64,000 nucleotides of DNA from Lysobacter luteus (lineage in GTDB: Bacteria; Pseudomonadota; Gammaproteobacteria; Xanthomonadales; Xanthomonadaceae), in the NCBI RefSeq assembly GCF_907164845.1, contig NZ_OU015430.1, positions 1,788,001 to 1,852,000 on the forward strand, read 5' to 3'. The translations under genes were made by a program, and so were the position numbers. Below the pieces are notes generated by a model. It was given only the letters and a program-made list of their open reading frames with translations. It did not search any database and was not told the DNA's origin. Numbering within the stretch: position 1 is the stretch's first letter; the number at the start of each line of letters is the position of its first letter. Positions 48,154 to 57,341 of the stretch are shown in pieces.

Positions 48154-49006
48154 GCCCGCCCCGTCCCGCCGCCCGGCTGCGGCCCCGCACCCCTCAACCT
48201 TCCAGGCACCCGCCATGAACGACCTCATCGCCTCCCCCATCGACACCCGGGCGCCGGTCAAGCTCGCCGCGCGTGGGCTCGACTTCCACTACGACCGGTT
48301 CCACGCACTCAAGGGCATCAACCTGGAGATCCCCGAAAAGCAGGTCACCGCGCTGATCGGTCCGTCCGGTTGCGGCAAGTCGACCCTGCTGCGCGTGTTC
48401 AACCGGATCTACGCGCTGTACCCCAAGCTGCGTGCCAGCGGCGAGGTGCTGTTGGACGGGGAGAACATCCTCGACCCGAAGTACCCGATGAACCGGCTGC
48501 GCAGCAAGGTCGGCATGGTGTTCCAGAAGCCGGTGCCGTTCCCGATGACGATCTTCGAGAACGTCGCCTACGGCATCCGCCACCACGAGAAGCTGGGCAA
48601 GGCGGAGATGGCCGACCGGGTCGAGCTGGCGCTGCGCCAGGGCGCGCTGTGGGACGAGGTGAAGGACAAGCTGGGCCAGAGTGCGCTGGGACTGTCGGGT
48701 GGCCAGCAGCAGCGCCTGTGCATCGCCCGCGCGGTCGCGCTGCGCCCCGACGTGCTGCTGCTGGACGAGCCGACCTCGGCGCTGGACCCGATCTCCACCA
48801 GCCGCATCGAGCAGCTGGTGGCCGAACTCAAGAACGAATACACCATCGCCATCGTCACCCACAACATGCAGCAGGCCGCGCGCGTGTCCGACTTCACCGC
48901 CTTCATGTACCTGGGCGACCTGGTCGAACATGGCCCGACCGACCGGATCTTCTCGGCGCCGGACAAGCAGCAGACCGAGGACTACATCACCGGCCGGTTC
49001 GGCTAA
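48146..49006 (+). CDS. pstB: Phosphate ABC transporter ATPase PstB
   Basis: A 286-residue ABC ATPase: Walker [18 protein letters not shown]-loop [11 protein letters not shown], signature [17 protein letters not shown], Walker [13 protein letters not shown] and switch His in [14 protein letters not shown]. It energises PstCA. ATG 48146 overlaps pstA by 8 bases; the internal ATG at 48215 (MNDLIASP) would remove a poorly conserved 23-residue leader and is a real alternative. Confidence 0.97.
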   Translation: MTEPAPSRRPAAAPHPSTFQAPAMNDLIASPIDTRAPVKLAARGLDFHYDRFHALKGINLEIPEKQVTALIGPSGCGKSTLLRVFNRIYALYPKLRASGEVLLDGENILDPKYPMNRLRSKVGMVFQKPVPFPMTIFENVAYGIRHHEKLGKAEMADRVELALRQGALWDEVKDKLGQSALGLSGGQQQRLCIARAVALRPDVLLLDEPTSALDPISTSRIEQLVAELKNEYTIAIVTHNMQQAARVSDFTAFMYLGDLVEHGPTDRIFSAPDKQQTEDYITGRFG

Positions 49007-49016
49007 GGAGAACCCC

Positions 49017-49724
49017 ATGACCACCCAGCCCCACGACCACATCGTCAAGAGCTACGACGACGAGCAGCGCCGCCTGCTCGACGAGACCCTGCGCATGGGC
49101 GAGATGGCCGCCGCGCAGCTGGAGGCCGCGCTGGACGTGGTCGCACGCCGCGACGACAAGGCCGCCGCGCGCATCATCGCCAACGACGAGGCGATCGATG
49201 CGCTGGAACAGGAGATCAGCCAGGACGTCATGAAGCTGGCGTTGCGCGGGCCGATGGCCCGCGATCTGCGCGAGATCCTCGCGGCGATCCGGATCGCCTC
49301 AGACATCGAGCGCATCGGCGACTACGCGGCCAACGTCGCCAAACGCTCGACCGCGCTCAACCTCGCCCCACCCCTGCCGCAGGTGGGCGGCCTGCAGGTG
49401 ATCGGCCGGCTGGCCGTCGAGCAGCTGCGCGACGTGCTGGTGGCCTACCGCGACAACGACGTCGAGGCCGCCCAGGCCATCCGCGCCCGCGACGCCGAGC
49501 TCGACACCGCCTACACCGCGCTGTTCCGCGAGCTGCTGACCTACATGGCCGAGGACCCGCGCAGCATCACCGGCTGCACGCACCTGCTGTTCATGGCCAA
49601 GAACATCGAGCGCATCGGCGACCACGCGACCAACATCGCCGAAAACGTCTGGTTCCTCGTGCGCGGCAACGACGACCTGCCGCCGCGGGAGAAGCGCGAC
49701 GGCAGCAATACCGTCGCCCCGTAG
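49017..49724 (+). CDS. phoU: Phosphate signalling protein PhoU
   Basis: A 235-residue all-helical protein with two PhoU repeats and the metal-binding motif copies ASDIERIGDYAANVAKR and AKNIERIGDHATNIAENVWF. PhoU links the Pst transporter to the PhoR/PhoB two-component system and keeps it off when phosphate is plentiful. RBS TAAGGAG precedes the ATG at 49017. Last gene of pstSCAB-phoU; no intrinsic terminator is evident before the next gene, 80 bases on. Confidence 0.97.
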   Translation: MTTQPHDHIVKSYDDEQRRLLDETLRMGEMAAAQLEAALDVVARRDDKAAARIIANDEAIDALEQEISQDVMKLALRGPMARDLREILAAIRIASDIERIGDYAANVAKRSTALNLAPPLPQVGGLQVIGRLAVEQLRDVLVAYRDNDVEAAQAIRARDAELDTAYTALFRELLTYMAEDPRSITGCTHLLFMAKNIERIGDHATNIAENVWFLVRGNDDLPPREKRDGSNTVAP

Positions 49725-49804
49725 CGCCCGTTAACGACCGGCACCGGCAACCGCGCTAGCATCGGCCTCCACCGCGGCCCCGGCCGCCACCACGGAGACA
49801 GCCG

Positions 49805-50197
49805 ATGTCCAGCAAGCCGAACAAGCCCGTACTCGCCGCCGCCGGCATCGCCGGCACCCTGCTCCTGGCCGGCGCCGCGTTCGCCGCCACGCCGCTGGCC
49901 CAGGGCTACATGCTCGGCGCCAGCGACGGCGCCGCCGCGAGCGAGAAGGACCCGCACGAAGGCCGCTGTGGCATGGAGCGCATGGACACCGACAAGGACG
50001 CGCGCATCTCCCCGGCCGAGTTCGCCGCCGCGCATGACGGCGACGGCAGCCGCTTTGGCGAGCACGACCCCGATGGCGACGGCTTCATCAGCGCCGCCGA
50101 GATGGACGCCCACCATCCGAAGGCCCAGGCGGCCGACACGGGCGGAAAGGCCGGGATGGAAGGCAAGTGCGGCGAGGGCAAGTGCGGCGGCATGTGA
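49805..50197 (+). CDS. HvfA-like RiPP precursor with EF-hand loops and EGKCG motifs
   Basis: A 130-residue exported small protein. The signal peptide runs about 1-27 (LLLAGAAFA). Three Cys occur, all in matching motifs: EGRCG (52-56) and two tandem EGKCG (119-123, 124-128) before the C-terminal GM. Between them lie two EF-hand loops, [12 protein letters not shown] (61-72) and [12 protein letters not shown] (88-99). EGKCG repeats are the modification sites of HvfA from Haemophilus, where an MNIO enzyme makes copper-binding oxazolone/thioamide groups. The next two genes encode matching HvfB- and HvfC-type proteins. The EF-hand addition is unusual and suggests binding of more than one metal. Post-translational change is inferred. 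Confidence 0.85.
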   Translation: MSSKPNKPVLAAAGIAGTLLLAGAAFAATPLAQGYMLGASDGAAASEKDPHEGRCGMERMDTDKDARISPAEFAAAHDGDGSRFGEHDPDGDGFISAAEMDAHHPKAQAADTGGKAGMEGKCGEGKCGGM

Positions 50198-50222
50198 GCC
50201 GCGGCACGTACGCATACCCGGG

Positions 50223-51077
50223 ATGACCGGTCCGGCACGGCTCGCCGCCGACGCCGTCGGCCTCGGCCTGCGGCGGGCCCTGCTGGGTCCGCTCCGGGCG
50301 GCGCCGGGCGGCAGCTTCGACTTCCTCGAGGCCGCCCCGGAGAACTGGATCGGAGTCGGCGGCGCGCTTGGCGACGGCTTCGAGGAGCTGGCCACGCGCC
50401 ACCCGATCGTCTGCCACGGCTTGTCGCTGTCTCTCGGTGGACCGGGTCCGCTCGACGAGACCTTCCTGGGCAAGCTACGGCGCTTCCTCGACCGGCTCCG
50501 CAGCCCGATCTACAGCGAACACCTGAGTGCCTGCAGCGACATGCAGGGCCAGCTGTACGACCTGATGCCACTGCCGTTCACCGACGTGGCGATTGCCCAC
50601 GTGGCGACACGCATCCGCCAGGTGCAGGACGTGCTGGGGCGTCGCATCGCGGTCGAGAACATCTCCTACTACGCGACCCTGGCACCGCGTGGCATGCCGG
50701 AGATCGATTTCATCCTCGATGTGCTGGACCGGGCCGACTGCGATCTGCTGCTCGACATCAACAACGTGGTGGTCAACGCGACCAACCACGGCTACGACGC
50801 GGGGGAGTTCATACGTGCGCTGCCCGGCCAACGCATCGCCTACCTCCACGTCGCCGGGCACCATGACGAGGCACCGGACCTGAAGATCGACACCCACGGT
50901 GCCGCGGTGAGCGACCCGGTCTGGGCGTTGCTGGGCGAGGCGTACCGGGTGTTCGGTCCGCGGCCGACCCTGCTCGAGCGCGATTTCAACCTGCCGCCGC
51001 TGGACGAGCTGCTCGGCGAACTCGACACCGTGCGCGCGCAGTTGTCACGCGCGCAGCGGCAACGCCATGCCGCCTGA
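50223..51077 (+). CDS. MNIO (DUF692) RiPP maturase, HvfB/BufB type
   Basis: A 284-residue DUF692 protein with a TIM-barrel-like fold and a multinuclear iron site. Ligand-rich motifs in order: [75 protein letters not shown] and [14 protein letters not shown] enzymes oxidise Cys (or Asp/Asn) in precursor peptides. The ATG at 50223 lies 25 bases after the precursor gene; the Shine-Dalgarno is weak (GGGATG region). Its end overlaps the next gene by 11 bases, a sign of coupled expression. Confidence 0.9.
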   Translation: MTGPARLAADAVGLGLRRALLGPLRAAPGGSFDFLEAAPENWIGVGGALGDGFEELATRHPIVCHGLSLSLGGPGPLDETFLGKLRRFLDRLRSPIYSEHLSACSDMQGQLYDLMPLPFTDVAIAHVATRIRQVQDVLGRRIAVENISYYATLAPRGMPEIDFILDVLDRADCDLLLDINNVVVNATNHGYDAGEFIRALPGQRIAYLHVAGHHDEAPDLKIDTHGAAVSDPVWALLGEAYRVFGPRPTLLERDFNLPPLDELLGELDTVRAQLSRAQRQRHAA

Positions 51078-51894
51078 TCGCGACCCGGCCGGAAGTGGCA
51101 CTGTGGACCGCCTCGCTACCGATCCGCAGCGCGCACTCGCCGACTACATCCGCGACCCCACCCATGCGCCCCCGCCCGAAGGCATCGAGCCGCACCGCCT
51201 GAAGGTCTACCGCGAACTGTTCTTCAACAACATCGAATCGATGCTCGCCGGCAACTTTCCGGTCATCCGGCGCATCTGGTCGGATCCCGAGCCGGAGCGC
51301 TGGACTGGGCTCGTACGCGACTTCTACCGGGAACATCCCTCGCGCACCCCGCTGTTCCCGGAGCTGGCGCGCGAATTCCTGCGCTACCTCGAGCACCGGG
51401 CCGGGGCCGGCCGCGGCGACCCGCCGTGGCTGGTCGAACTGGCCCACTACGAGTGGGTCGAACTCGCCCTGCAGATCAGCGAATCCCGCGCCGACGACGT
51501 CCCCTTCGATCCCGATGGCGATCTGCTCGACGGCGCGCCGCTGGTGTCACCGCTGGCGTGGCCGCTCGCCTATGCCTGGCCGGTGCACCGCATCGGGCCC
51601 GGATACCTGCCCGACCACCCGCCCGACGCCGCGACCTGCCTGCTCCTGCAGCGCGATGCGCAGGGCAAGGTGGGCTTCCAGCAACTGAGCCCGCTGGCGT
51701 TCCGGCTGCTGCAACGGCTCGACCAGCAGCCGAACCTGGATGGCCGGAGCCAGCTGCGCGCACTCGCCGGAGAGGCCGACGTGGCGCCGGACCAGACGTT
51801 CCTCGACGACGGCGAACGGATGCTGCGGCAGTTCCACGAGGCGGGGGTGATCCTCGGCATCCGCATGGCGCCGGACGACGACCCGAACGCGTAG
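51067..51894 (+). CDS. DUF2063 RiPP partner protein, HvfC/BufC type
   Basis: A 275-residue protein with an N-terminal DUF2063 domain ([52 protein letters not shown]) that in this family binds the precursor and presents it to the MNIO enzyme, and a C-terminal winged-helix-like region ([38 protein letters not shown]). It overlaps the maturase gene by 11 bases. The fourth gene often found in such clusters (DoxX-like membrane protein) is absent here. Confidence 0.88.
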   Translation: MPPDRDPAGSGTVDRLATDPQRALADYIRDPTHAPPPEGIEPHRLKVYRELFFNNIESMLAGNFPVIRRIWSDPEPERWTGLVRDFYREHPSRTPLFPELAREFLRYLEHRAGAGRGDPPWLVELAHYEWVELALQISESRADDVPFDPDGDLLDGAPLVSPLAWPLAYAWPVHRIGPGYLPDHPPDAATCLLLQRDAQGKVGFQQLSPLAFRLLQRLDQQPNLDGRSQLRALAGEADVAPDQTFLDDGERMLRQFHEAGVILGIRMAPDDDPNA

Positions 51895-51929
51895 CAGGGC
51901 CGGCGCGCGGGTCTGCTAGGCTTTCGGCG

Positions 51930-52595
51930 ATGAGCTCCCCCACCCCCACCACCCCCGCGGGTTCGCCTCCCGCGGCCGCCGCCGTATCCCCGCTGGCCAC
52001 CCGCTTCCGCGGCTACCTGCCCGTGGTGGTCGACGTGGAGACCGGCGGCTTCGACTGGAACCGGCACGCGTTGCTCGAGATCGCGGTGCTGCCACTGGAG
52101 CTGGACGACGACGGCCTGCTGGTGCCCGGCAAGACCACCAACGCGCACGTGGTGCCGGCCCCCGGCCTGGACATCGATCCCAAGTCGCTGGAAATCACCG
52201 GCATCCGGCTCGACCACCCGTTCCGGCTCGCCAAGGAGGAGCGCCCCGCGCTCGACCACGTGTTCGCGCCGGTGCGCGAGGCGTGCAAGCGGCACGGTTG
52301 CCAGCGCGCGATCCTGGTCGGGCACAACGCCCACTTCGACCTGAACTTCCTCAACGCCGCGGTGGCGCGCGTGGGCCACAAGCGCAATCCGTTCCATCCC
52401 TTCAGCGTGTTCGACACGGTGACGCTGGCGGGCGTGGCCTACGGGCAGACCGTGCTGGCCCGCGCCGTACAGGCGGCGGGGTTCCACTGGGACCCGAACG
52501 AGGCCCACTCGGCCGTGTACGACACCGAGCGCACCGCCGAACTGTTCTGCCGGATCGTCAACAACTGGCCACGCGGCGTCGCGGCCGTCGGCTGA
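51930..52595 (+). CDS. rnt: Ribonuclease T
   Basis: A DEDDh 3'-5' exonuclease that trims the 3' ends of tRNA and other stable RNA. The 221-residue protein has Exo [21 protein letters not shown], Exo [18 protein letters not shown], and Exo [20 protein letters not shown]. The first 20 residues are a Pro/Ala/Thr-rich extension. The ATG at 51930 lies 35 bases after the DUF2063 gene. Confidence 0.96.
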   Translation: MSSPTPTTPAGSPPAAAAVSPLATRFRGYLPVVVDVETGGFDWNRHALLEIAVLPLELDDDGLLVPGKTTNAHVVPAPGLDIDPKSLEITGIRLDHPFRLAKEERPALDHVFAPVREACKRHGCQRAILVGHNAHFDLNFLNAAVARVGHKRNPFHPFSVFDTVTLAGVAYGQTVLARAVQAAGFHWDPNEAHSAVYDTERTAELFCRIVNNWPRGVAAVG

Positions 52596-52619
52596 CCGGC
52601 TACGCAAGCCGCGCCCACT

Positions 52620-53093
52620 TCAGCGGTCCATCGCCACCACGCTTATCTCGCCGGTCTTCTCGACCGTCGCCAGCGCCACCTCATCGACCCTCTCCAGCCC
52701 GTTCTTGCGGATGCACGCGAGCACCTCGTCCTCGGTGATGAGTTCGTGCCGCATCGCCCGCGGCAGCATCCGGCCGTTGCGCACGATCACCACCGGCTTC
52801 TCCGCAGTCAGGCGCCTGATGAAGGGAAAGCGGAACTCGAGCACGTTGACGACCCAGTCCCAAGCGAGCACCACGACCGCCAGCAGCAGGAAGTCGATGG
52901 GTTCCTCGGACCCGACCGACATGCCGTCGGCCACCAGCGCACCCATCATCACCAGCGCAAGCATGTCCGACGGTGAGTGGTCGCCGATCTCGCGCTTGGG
53001 TAGCAGCCGGATAGCGATGACGACCGCAAAGTAGATGACCGTGCCGCGGACAAGGAAATCCGGCAGCGGAGCCGAAAGTTCGAAGGCATTCAT
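52620..53093 (-). CDS. DUF421 inner-membrane protein (YcaP/YetF type)
   Basis: A 157-residue protein with an N-terminal membrane segment (VRGTVIYFAVVIAIRLLPKREIG), two more hydrophobic stretches (LALVMMGALVADGM, LLLAVVVLAWDWVVNVL) and a cytosolic DUF421 domain (GRMLPRAMRHELITEDEVLACIRKNGLERVDEVALATVEKTGEISVV). Function unknown. ATG 53093 is chosen over the GTG at 53105. It converges on rnt (24 bases). Confidence 0.87.
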   Translation of the reverse strand: MNAFELSAPLPDFLVRGTVIYFAVVIAIRLLPKREIGDHSPSDMLALVMMGALVADGMSVGSEEPIDFLLLAVVVLAWDWVVNVLEFRFPFIRRLTAEKPVVIVRNGRMLPRAMRHELITEDEVLACIRKNGLERVDEVALATVEKTGEISVVAMDR

Positions 53094-53168
53094 GGGCGGG
53101 ACCACGGCATGGCCGCGGGAGCACGGCCGCGGGATCTTCGCCCCCGGGGCGTGAAGCCGGTGCCTCGG

Positions 53169-53915
53169 TCAGGAATGGCGCTGGCGCACCGCTTCGAACA
53201 GGGTCACGCCGGCGGCAACCGAGACGTTGAGGCTTTCCACCCCGGTACCCGGCATCGGGATGCGCACCAGCTGGTCGCAGTTCTCGCGGGTCAGCCGGCG
53301 CAGGCCATCGCCCTCGCCGCCAAGCACAAGGCCGACGTTGCCGCGCAGGTCGAGCGCGTACAGCGACGCGTCCGCCTCGCCGGCCAGGCCGTACAGCCAG
53401 ACCCCCAGCTGCTGCAGGTCGCGCATTGTCCGGGCCAGGTTGGTCACCGGCACCACCGGGATGCTGTCGGCGGCACCGGCCGACGTCTTGCGCACGGTCG
53501 CGTTGACCTGCACCGACTTGTCCTTGGGGATCACCACCGCGGTCACGCCGGCCGCGGCGGCGCTGCGCAGGCAGGCGCCGAGGTTGTGCGGGTCCTGCAC
53601 GCCGTCAAGCAACAGCAGCAGCGCACGACCTTCCGCCGCCTCGACCAGTTCCTTGAGCTCGTTCTCGTTCCAGGTCCGGGCTGCCGCGTAACGAGCCACC
53701 ACGCCCTGGTGGCGCAGGTTGCCGACCACACCGTCGATTGCCTGGGTGTTGACCCGGCGCACGTCGATCCCGACCCGTCGTGCCGACGACTCGATTTCGA
53801 CCAGTCGCGGGTTTTTCGCGCCGGCCTCGATCAGCACTTCGCGCACGTTGTCGGCATCGTGCTCGACGGCGGCGGCGACGGCATTGATGCCGGCGATCCA
53901 TTGCTTCTGGCTCAT
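53169..53915 (-). CDS. rlmB: 23S rRNA 2'-O-ribose methyltransferase RlmB
   Basis: Methylates G2251 (E. coli numbering) in the P-loop of 23S rRNA. The 248-residue SpoU-type enzyme has an N-terminal L30e-like substrate-binding domain and knot motifs LLLLDGVQDPHNLGACLRSA, LVLGGEGDGLRRLTRENCDQLVRIPM and VESLNVSVAAGVTLFEAVRQ. It follows rnr by 70 bases on the same strand; the pair rnr-rlmB is conserved in gammaproteobacteria. Confidence 0.96.
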   Translation of the reverse strand: MSQKQWIAGINAVAAAVEHDADNVREVLIEAGAKNPRLVEIESSARRVGIDVRRVNTQAIDGVVGNLRHQGVVARYAAARTWNENELKELVEAAEGRALLLLLDGVQDPHNLGACLRSAAAAGVTAVVIPKDKSVQVNATVRKTSAGAADSIPVVPVTNLARTMRDLQQLGVWLYGLAGEADASLYALDLRGNVGLVLGGEGDGLRRLTRENCDQLVRIPMPGTGVESLNVSVAAGVTLFEAVRQRHS

Positions 53916-53948
53916 GGGGAGTTGGGCGCGTGGGGGGCGGCCATTGTA

Positions 53949-53975
53949 GGGGAGCGGCGTCGACCGCCGCTCCCC
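53949..53975 (-). other. Strong hairpin between rnr and rlmB
   Basis: An 11-bp perfect stem GGGGAGCGGCG (53949-53959) / CGCCGCTCCCC (53965-53975) with loop TCGAC, 10 bases after the rnr stop. There is no T-run, so it may protect or partially terminate the rnr message rather than end it cleanly. Confidence 0.55.
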
Positions 53976-53985
53976 GACCGGGCCC

Positions 53986-56460
53986 CTAGTACTTCTGCTT
54001 GACCCGCTTGGCCGGCTGGCCGCGCTCGGGCAACGGCTTGACCCCGCGCTCCTCGACCAGCCGGAAGTCGATCTTCCGCTCCTCCACGCTGGCCTTCATC
54101 ACGATGATGCTGACCCGGTCGCCCAGGCGGAATTCGCGGCCATGGCGCTCGCCGGTAAGGGTCTTGCGGATCGGGTCGAAGTGGTAGAAGTCGTGCGGCA
54201 GCTGGGTCACGTGGACCAGCCCGTTGACCTTCGACTGGTCCAGCTCGATGAACAACCCGAAGCTGGTGACGCCACTGATGACGCCGTCGAACTCGCCACC
54301 GACGTGCTGCTCCATCCACGCGGCGCGGTAGCGCTCGTCGACCTCGCGCTCGGCCTCCTCGGCGCGGCGGCCACGCTCGGAGCACTGCAGCGCAAGCTGG
54401 GCCATGTCGCTCGGGGAGTACTTGAACTTCTCCGGCCGCTTGCCGCTCAGCGCGTGCTTGATCGCGCGGTGCACCAGCAGGTCGGGGTAACGGCGGATCG
54501 GCGAAGTGAAGTGCGCGTAGGCCTCCAGCGCCAGGCCGAAGTGGCCGACGTTCTCGGGCTGGTAGACCGCCAGGCTCTGGCTGCGCAGCAACACCGATTC
54601 GATCAGGGTCGAGTCGGCCCGCTCGCGGATGCTCTTGAGCAGGTTGGTGAAGTCGCGCGGCTGCACCTTGGCCCACGGCGGCATGCGCAGCTTGAACTCC
54701 TTCAGGAACTCCAGCAGGTCGGCGTATTTCTGCTCCGGCGGCCGGTCGTGGATGCGGTAGGGCGCCGGCACCTCGGCGTCGATCAGGAACTTCGCCGCCT
54801 CCACGTTGGCGGCGATCATGCATTCCTCGATCAGCTTGTGCGCGTCGTTGCGCACGATCATCCCGGCCTGGGTGACCTCGCCCTTGGCGCCGAGCACGAA
54901 GCGGACCTCGCTTGACTCGAACTCGATGGCGCCGCGCTTGGCGCGCGCCTTGGCCAGCACCTGGTACAGCTGGTGCAGGCGCTGCACCTGCGGCAGCAGG
55001 TCGCCGATCCGGCCCAGCGCGTCCTCGCGGTCCTCGTCGCTGGCGTCGTCGCCGACCGCGTTCCAGACCTGCGTGTAGGTCAGGCGCGCGTGCGAGTGCA
55101 TCACCGCCTCGTAGAACTTCGAGGCGGTTACCTCGCCCTTGCGGTCGATCTGCATGTCGCAGACAAAGCACAAGCGGTCCACCTTGGGCTTGAGCGAGCA
55201 GATGCCGTTGGACAGCGTCTCCGGCAGCATCGGAACCACGAACCCGGGGAAGTACACCGAGGTCGCGCGCTTCTGCGCCTCGTCGTCCAGTGGCTCGCCG
55301 GGACGCACGTAATGGGAAACGTCGGCAATCGCGACCACCAAGCGGAAGCCCTCGCGGTTGGGCTCGCACCAGACGGCGTCGTCGAAGTCCTTGGCGTCCT
55401 CGCCGTCGATGGTGACCAGCGGCAGGTCGCGGATGTCGACCCGCTCGCTGGCCTCCGCTTCGGGGACCTCCAGCGGCACCGCTGCAGCCTGGTCGAGCAC
55501 CTGCTGCGGGAACTCATGCGGGATGTCGTGGCCATGGATGGCCGCCTGCACCGCCAGCGAGGCGGTGAGGCGCTCGCCCAGGACGGTCAGGATGCGGCCC
55601 ATCGGCGGGCGGCGGGCGTCGGGAGCGCGGGTCAACTCGCACACCACCAGCTGGCCGGCCTGGGCGTCGCCGCGGCTCTCGGGCGGGATCAGCACGTTGC
55701 GCTGGATCCGGCGGTCGTCGGGTTCCACGTAGCTGACGCCGTCCTCGAGGATGTAACGGCCGATCAGGCGGCTCAGCCGGCGTTCGAGCACCTCGACGAT
55801 CGCGCCTTCGCGTCGGCCACGACGGTCGACACCGGTGACGCTGGCCAGCACGCGGTCGCCGTGCATGACCTTGCGCATCTCGTACGGCGGCAGGAACAGG
55901 TCGTCGCCGCCGACACCGTCGGGCCGCAGGAAGCCGAAGCCGTCCGGGTTGGCGATGACGCTGCCGGGTACCAGGTCGACCTGCTGGGCGGGGACGAAAC
56001 CGCCGCGCCGGTTCTGCAGCAGCTGGCCGTCGCGGACCATCGCGCGCAGGCGGGCCGACAGTGCATCGAAGCGCTCGGGCTCGGACAGCCCCAGCCGCTC
56101 GGACAGTGCCTCGGCCTCCATCGGGCCGTCGGCGGCCGACAGCAGTTGCAGGATCATCTCGCGGCTGGCGATGGGCTGCTCGTAGCGGGCGGCCTCGCGG
56201 TCGGCATACGGATCCGCCGGGCGACCATCCTTGCCGCGCACGGGTTCGCCGTGCAGCGGGGCCAGCGGTGGCTTGCGGGTGCCGCGCGGCGGCGGCTCGG
56301 GGAGCCAGCCGGGCTTCTTGCCGGCCGGCTTGCCACCGGGTTTGCCGCGACCGGCGCCGGGCGGGCCGCCACGCTTGCCGGGGGCGGAGGTATCGGGGGA
56401 GCCGGCCTTGCCGGATGACTTGCGGGCGCCTGCGCCGCGCTTGCTGGGGGGCTTGTTCAT
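53986..56460 (-). CDS. rnr: Ribonuclease R
   Basis: An 824-residue RNase II-family 3'-5' exonuclease that degrades structured RNA. Two cold-shock domains (SVIANPDGFGFLRPDGVGGDDLFLPPYEM), the RNB catalytic domain with the Asp cluster (TIDGEDAKDFDDAVWCEPN; AIADVSHYVRPGEPLDDEAQKRATSVYFPG) and a C-terminal S1 domain (GVTSFGLFIELDQSKVNGLVHV) are present. The basic low-complexity region, usually C-terminal, here is mainly N-terminal: about 80 residues rich in Gly/Lys/Pro (KRGAGARKSSGKAGSP, KPGGKPAGKKPG). The C-terminal tail after S1 is short. Confidence 0.97.
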   Translation of the reverse strand: MNKPPSKRGAGARKSSGKAGSPDTSAPGKRGGPPGAGRGKPGGKPAGKKPGWLPEPPPRGTRKPPLAPLHGEPVRGKDGRPADPYADREAARYEQPIASREMILQLLSAADGPMEAEALSERLGLSEPERFDALSARLRAMVRDGQLLQNRRGGFVPAQQVDLVPGSVIANPDGFGFLRPDGVGGDDLFLPPYEMRKVMHGDRVLASVTGVDRRGRREGAIVEVLERRLSRLIGRYILEDGVSYVEPDDRRIQRNVLIPPESRGDAQAGQLVVCELTRAPDARRPPMGRILTVLGERLTASLAVQAAIHGHDIPHEFPQQVLDQAAAVPLEVPEAEASERVDIRDLPLVTIDGEDAKDFDDAVWCEPNREGFRLVVAIADVSHYVRPGEPLDDEAQKRATSVYFPGFVVPMLPETLSNGICSLKPKVDRLCFVCDMQIDRKGEVTASKFYEAVMHSHARLTYTQVWNAVGDDASDEDREDALGRIGDLLPQVQRLHQLYQVLAKARAKRGAIEFESSEVRFVLGAKGEVTQAGMIVRNDAHKLIEECMIAANVEAAKFLIDAEVPAPYRIHDRPPEQKYADLLEFLKEFKLRMPPWAKVQPRDFTNLLKSIRERADSTLIESVLLRSQSLAVYQPENVGHFGLALEAYAHFTSPIRRYPDLLVHRAIKHALSGKRPEKFKYSPSDMAQLALQCSERGRRAEEAEREVDERYRAAWMEQHVGGEFDGVISGVTSFGLFIELDQSKVNGLVHVTQLPHDFYHFDPIRKTLTGERHGREFRLGDRVSIIVMKASVEERKIDFRLVEERGVKPLPERGQPAKRVKQKY

Positions 56461-56521
56461 CGGCGCGATGGTACACCCCGCCTGTCAACGCCCCGTGCCG
56501 CGCGAACGTGCATTGCGGGCA

Positions 56522-56549
56522 ACAAAAAACCCCGCCGGAGCGGGGTTCT
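56522..56549 (-). terminator. Intrinsic terminator after tRNA-Leu
   Basis: Stem AACCCCGC (56528-56535) / GCGGGGTT (56540-56547), loop CGGA, followed on the reverse strand by TTTTTTGTT; 36 bases after the tRNA 3' end. Confidence 0.9.
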
Positions 56550-56584
56550 TCGTGTGTCCGGCGCGGTAGTCACCGGACGGTGTT

Positions 56585-56671
56585 TGGTGCCCAGGAGAGG
56601 ACTCGAACCTCCACGGAGTTGCCCCCGCTAGCACCTGAAGCTAGTGCGTCTACCAATTCCGCCACCTGGGC
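56585..56671 (-). tRNA. tRNA-Leu (anticodon CAG)
   Basis: An 87-base class II tRNA on the reverse strand. Acceptor GCCCAGG/CCTGGGC, D arm GCGGAATTGGTAGACGC, anticodon stem CTAGC/GCTAG with loop TTCAGGT (anticodon CAG, reading CUG), a long variable arm and T arm GGAGG-TTCGAGT-CCTCT. CCA is encoded (56585-56587). It has its own terminator and lies between rnr and rnk. Confidence 0.97.
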
Positions 56672-56848
56672 AAACCGCACGTTGGTGCTGTGCGGGCCGC
56701 GCATGATGAGTGGCGACGGCGGGGATGTCAACACTTCCTTCACCCTTCCAGTCGTCGCGTGCGGGCCACGGCGGCCGCCGGCTGGCGGTTCGCCCCCGGC
56801 GGTCGGCGGATGGGCGAAGGGCACGCTCTGGAGTAGACTCAAGCGGCC

Positions 56849-56875
56849 GCGGGCGGCGCATATTGCGTCGCCCGC
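56849..56875 (+). other. Hairpin in the rnk leader
   Basis: A 12-bp stem GCGGGCGGCGCA (56849-56860) / TGCGTCGCCCGC (56864-56875) with one G-T pair and a 3-base TAT loop, ending 19 bases before the rnk ATG and just upstream of its RBS (TTGGAG). It is either the leader of rnk or a late end point for another transcript; no T-run follows. Confidence 0.55.
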
Positions 56876-56894
56876 ATCGCTTTGGAGCCCACGC

Positions 56895-57311
56895 ATGACT
56901 GCCCCTTCCATTCTCCTTTCGCGCCTTGACTGCGAGCGCCTCGAGGCGCTGCTCGAAGCACCCGGCACCGCCGACCTGGACACCTCGGCGCTCGAGGCCG
57001 AACTGGCCCGTGCGCAGATCCTCGAGCCGGCCCAGATGCCGTCCGACGTGATCACCATGAACTCCACCGCGCGTTTCCGCGTACTGGACGGCAGCGACGA
57101 GGGCCAGGAACGCGAGCTGACGCTGGTCTATCCGCGCGACGTCAATGGCCAGGCGGACCGGGTCTCGATCCTGGCGCCCGTCGGCAGCGCCCTGCTGGGC
57201 CTGCGGATCGACGACACCATCGAGTGGCCCGTCCCGGGTGGCCGCACCGTGCGCCTGAAGGTGCTGTCGATCGCCTACCAGCCCGAGGCCGCCGGCGAGC
57301 TCCACCGCTGA
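56895..57311 (+). CDS. rnk: Nucleoside diphosphate kinase regulator Rnk
   Basis: A 138-residue GreA/GreB-family protein that binds RNA polymerase but has a short N-terminal coiled coil (about 1-50, SILLSRLDCERLEALLE). The C-terminal FKBP-like domain runs VITMNSTARFRVLDGSDEGQERELTLVYP... VSILAPVGSALLGLRIDDTIEWPVPGG. In E. coli it influences nucleotide-kinase levels. ATG 56895 has RBS TTGGAG. It is 30 bases upstream of parC and probably cotranscribed. Confidence 0.92.
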   Translation: MTAPSILLSRLDCERLEALLEAPGTADLDTSALEAELARAQILEPAQMPSDVITMNSTARFRVLDGSDEGQERELTLVYPRDVNGQADRVSILAPVGSALLGLRIDDTIEWPVPGGRTVRLKVLSIAYQPEAAGELHR

Positions 57312-57341
57312 TTCCCGGCCGCCCAGGACACCACAGCCCGA

